DNA from: Pseudomonadota bacterium
Lineage (GTDB): Bacteria; Desulfobacterota; SM23-61
DNA length: 64,000 nucleotides
NCBI GenBank assembly: GCA_018819135.1
Contig: JAHJQK010000132.1
Coordinates: 1 to 64,000 of the forward strand
Reading direction: 5' to 3'
Position 1 is the first letter of the stretch. Every line of letters starts with the position of its first letter. This document shows, in pieces, positions 62,953 through 64,000 of the stretch. Both the position numbers and the translations under genes were made by a program. The notes beneath the pieces are model-generated. The model was not told the DNA's origin. It made no database searches and was given only the letters and a program-made list of their open reading frames with translations.

Positions 62953-64000
62953 ATGACCAAGAAAGTTTGTGTGGTGGCGGGAGATGATGCGGCTCCAGAA
63001 GCCATGTGGCCCACGGTGGGGATTCTGGAAGGAATGGGTCTGGGTATTGAGTTCTTCAGACCTTTGACGGGCATCGAGGCGGCGAAGAAATACGGGGAAG
63101 GTCAGGGACTCCCGGAAGAAGCCAAGAGAGCCATTGATGCTGCCGACGCGACTCTTTACGGGGCTGGAGGCGGCATTACCCCGGGCACGGCCTATCTGCG
63201 ATTTGCCAAAAAGTGTTGGGCCCATGTTCGGCCCATCAAATACCTCAAGGGAGCAAGGAGCCCTCTGAAGAAGCCCGAGGGGATCGACTGGGTGATGATA
63301 CGGGAAGGATTGGAGGGGTTATACCCTGGCAGGGAGGGAGAGCTGAGTGAGCTAACGCCTGTCGGGGAAAGGATTCGAGACAATCGGTTGAATCAGCCCG
63401 TTCCCGTACAGGAAAAAGGCTTTTTTGCCCTCAAAGTAATCACCGAGAAGAATTCACGCAACATCGCCAAATTTGCTTGCGAGTTCGCCCGGAAGCGGAA
63501 AGCCAAAGGTTATCCGGGGAAGGTGACGGTGGCGGCCAAGTACAACCTGTTACGGAAATGTGATGAATTATTTCGCCGAATCGCAGAGGAGACGGTCCGG
63601 GAGTATCCGGACTTGAAATTCGAACAGTTCATCGTGGATGCTTTTTGCCAAAAGATAGTGCTCAACCCACACGATCTGGATGTAGTAGTTATACCGAACG
63701 AGTTAGGAGATATTCTTTCGGACGGAGCAGCGGGCACCATCGGAGGTTTAGGATTGGCCCCCAGCGGTGTCTATGGGGATAACTATGCCTATTTTGAACC
63801 CATCCATGGGAGTGCTCCGGATATTGCAGGGAAGAACATCATAAATCCCACCGCTACGATCCTCTCCGCAGCCTTCATGCTGGATTATCTGGAATTTGGG
63901 AAGGAAGCCGATCGGCTCCAACGGGCGGTGGAGAAGGTCTACCTGGAGGGCAAACACCTTACCCCCGACCAAGGAGGAAAGGCCAGCACTACAGAATTCT
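62953..64000 (+). CDS. Isocitrate/isopropylmalate dehydrogenase family (partial, runs off window)
   Basis: 349 codons visible from ATG at 62953 (GGGGGAGG upstream); the family is about 360 aa, so almost complete. [80 protein letters not shown] and the canonical [20 protein letters not shown]. It oxidatively decarboxylates a 2-hydroxy acid made by the preceding dehydratase pair. Close relative of the 42271 copy but with an intact HGSAPD loop. Confidence 0.92.
   Translation, partial: MTKKVCVVAGDDAAPEAMWPTVGILEGMGLGIEFFRPLTGIEAAKKYGEGQGLPEEAKRAIDAADATLYGAGGGITPGTAYLRFAKKCWAHVRPIKYLKGARSPLKKPEGIDWVMIREGLEGLYPGREGELSELTPVGERIRDNRLNQPVPVQEKGFFALKVITEKNSRNIAKFACEFARKRKAKGYPGKVTVAAKYNLLRKCDELFRRIAEETVREYPDLKFEQFIVDAFCQKIVLNPHDLDVVVIPNELGDILSDGAAGTIGGLGLAPSGVYGDNYAYFEPIHGSAPDIAGKNIINPTATILSAAFMLDYLEFGKEADRLQRAVEKVYLEGKHLTPDQGGKASTTEF

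Overview
The window looks like a chromosomal accessory stretch of an anaerobic, uncultivated bacterium, most likely Desulfobacterota (the old Deltaproteobacteria). That placement is inference from gene content: several TRAP transporter sets, a tungsten-type aldehyde:ferredoxin oxidoreductase, 2-oxoacid:ferredoxin oxidoreductase, ETF, the AmmeMemoRadiSam family, G-run palindromes of the AAATCCCC...GGGGATTT kind, and moderate GC. No rRNA or tRNA gene was recognised.

Layout. 0-5.5 kb: the end of a CRISPR locus. A two-helix membrane CARF protein is translationally overlapped by a small Csx3-like protein. Next come a 5'-truncated cas2 fused to a four-helix-bundle (S23) gene fragment, a leader, and a 13-repeat array. 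Beyond the array, stray CRISPR repeats, inverted repeats, direct repeats, an AAA ATPase/DUF4143 gene and an intact S23 gene are intermingled. 5.5-12.8 kb: housekeeping-like genes (RNase II/R family, nicotinate phosphoribosyltransferase, radical SAM, MEMO-family protein, two small proteins). 12.9-17.3 kb: a dead SDR gene, a TRAP transporter on the minus strand and an IS remnant. 17.5-24 kb: a zinc alcohol dehydrogenase, an E1alpha/E1beta/E2 2-oxoacid dehydrogenase operon, a cupin, and an ankyrin protein between direct repeats. 24.4-33.3 kb: a QueG-like protein and a module with korABC, etfBA and a tricarballylate-dehydrogenase-like flavoprotein, interleaved with decayed creatininase, isocitrate-dehydrogenase-like, MmgE/PrpD and aconitase-like genes. 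33.4-40.9 kb: a complete Dpp/Opp ABC importer with a tandemly duplicated binding protein. 41-47.3 kb: two truncated MmgE/PrpD genes around an isocitrate/isopropylmalate dehydrogenase paralogue, a CapA-like protein, an unrecognised protein and a TAXI fragment. 47.5-51.3 kb: FmdB, iron-sulfur proteins, acyl-CoA dehydrogenase (frameshifted), and a CMD-family protein. 51.3-58.3 kb: a 363-bp MITE-like element, an IS1380 remnant, then aldehyde:ferredoxin oxidoreductase and a second TRAP transporter. 58.5-60.4 kb: an IS110/IS701 chimera. 61-64 kb: a leuC-leuD-IDH-like operon behind a perfect palindrome, cut by the window end.

How it fits together. Uptake systems for organic acids or peptides sit beside chemistry that reads as hydration/dehydration (aconitase-like, MmgE/PrpD), oxidation (flavoprotein plus ETF), oxidative decarboxylation (IDH-like) and ferredoxin- or lipoate-dependent oxidation of 2-oxoacids. 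A tricarballylate- or citrate-like degradation route is a reasonable inference, but the substrate is not shown. Many genes are broken by single-base frameshifts or deletions. Real decay is certain for some (several lesions, large deletions); a few single frameshifts could be sequencing or assembly errors. The most interesting part is the first 5 kb: a membrane CARF plus Csx3-like pair, and the recurring association of stray CRISPR repeats with S23 cassettes and inverted repeats.
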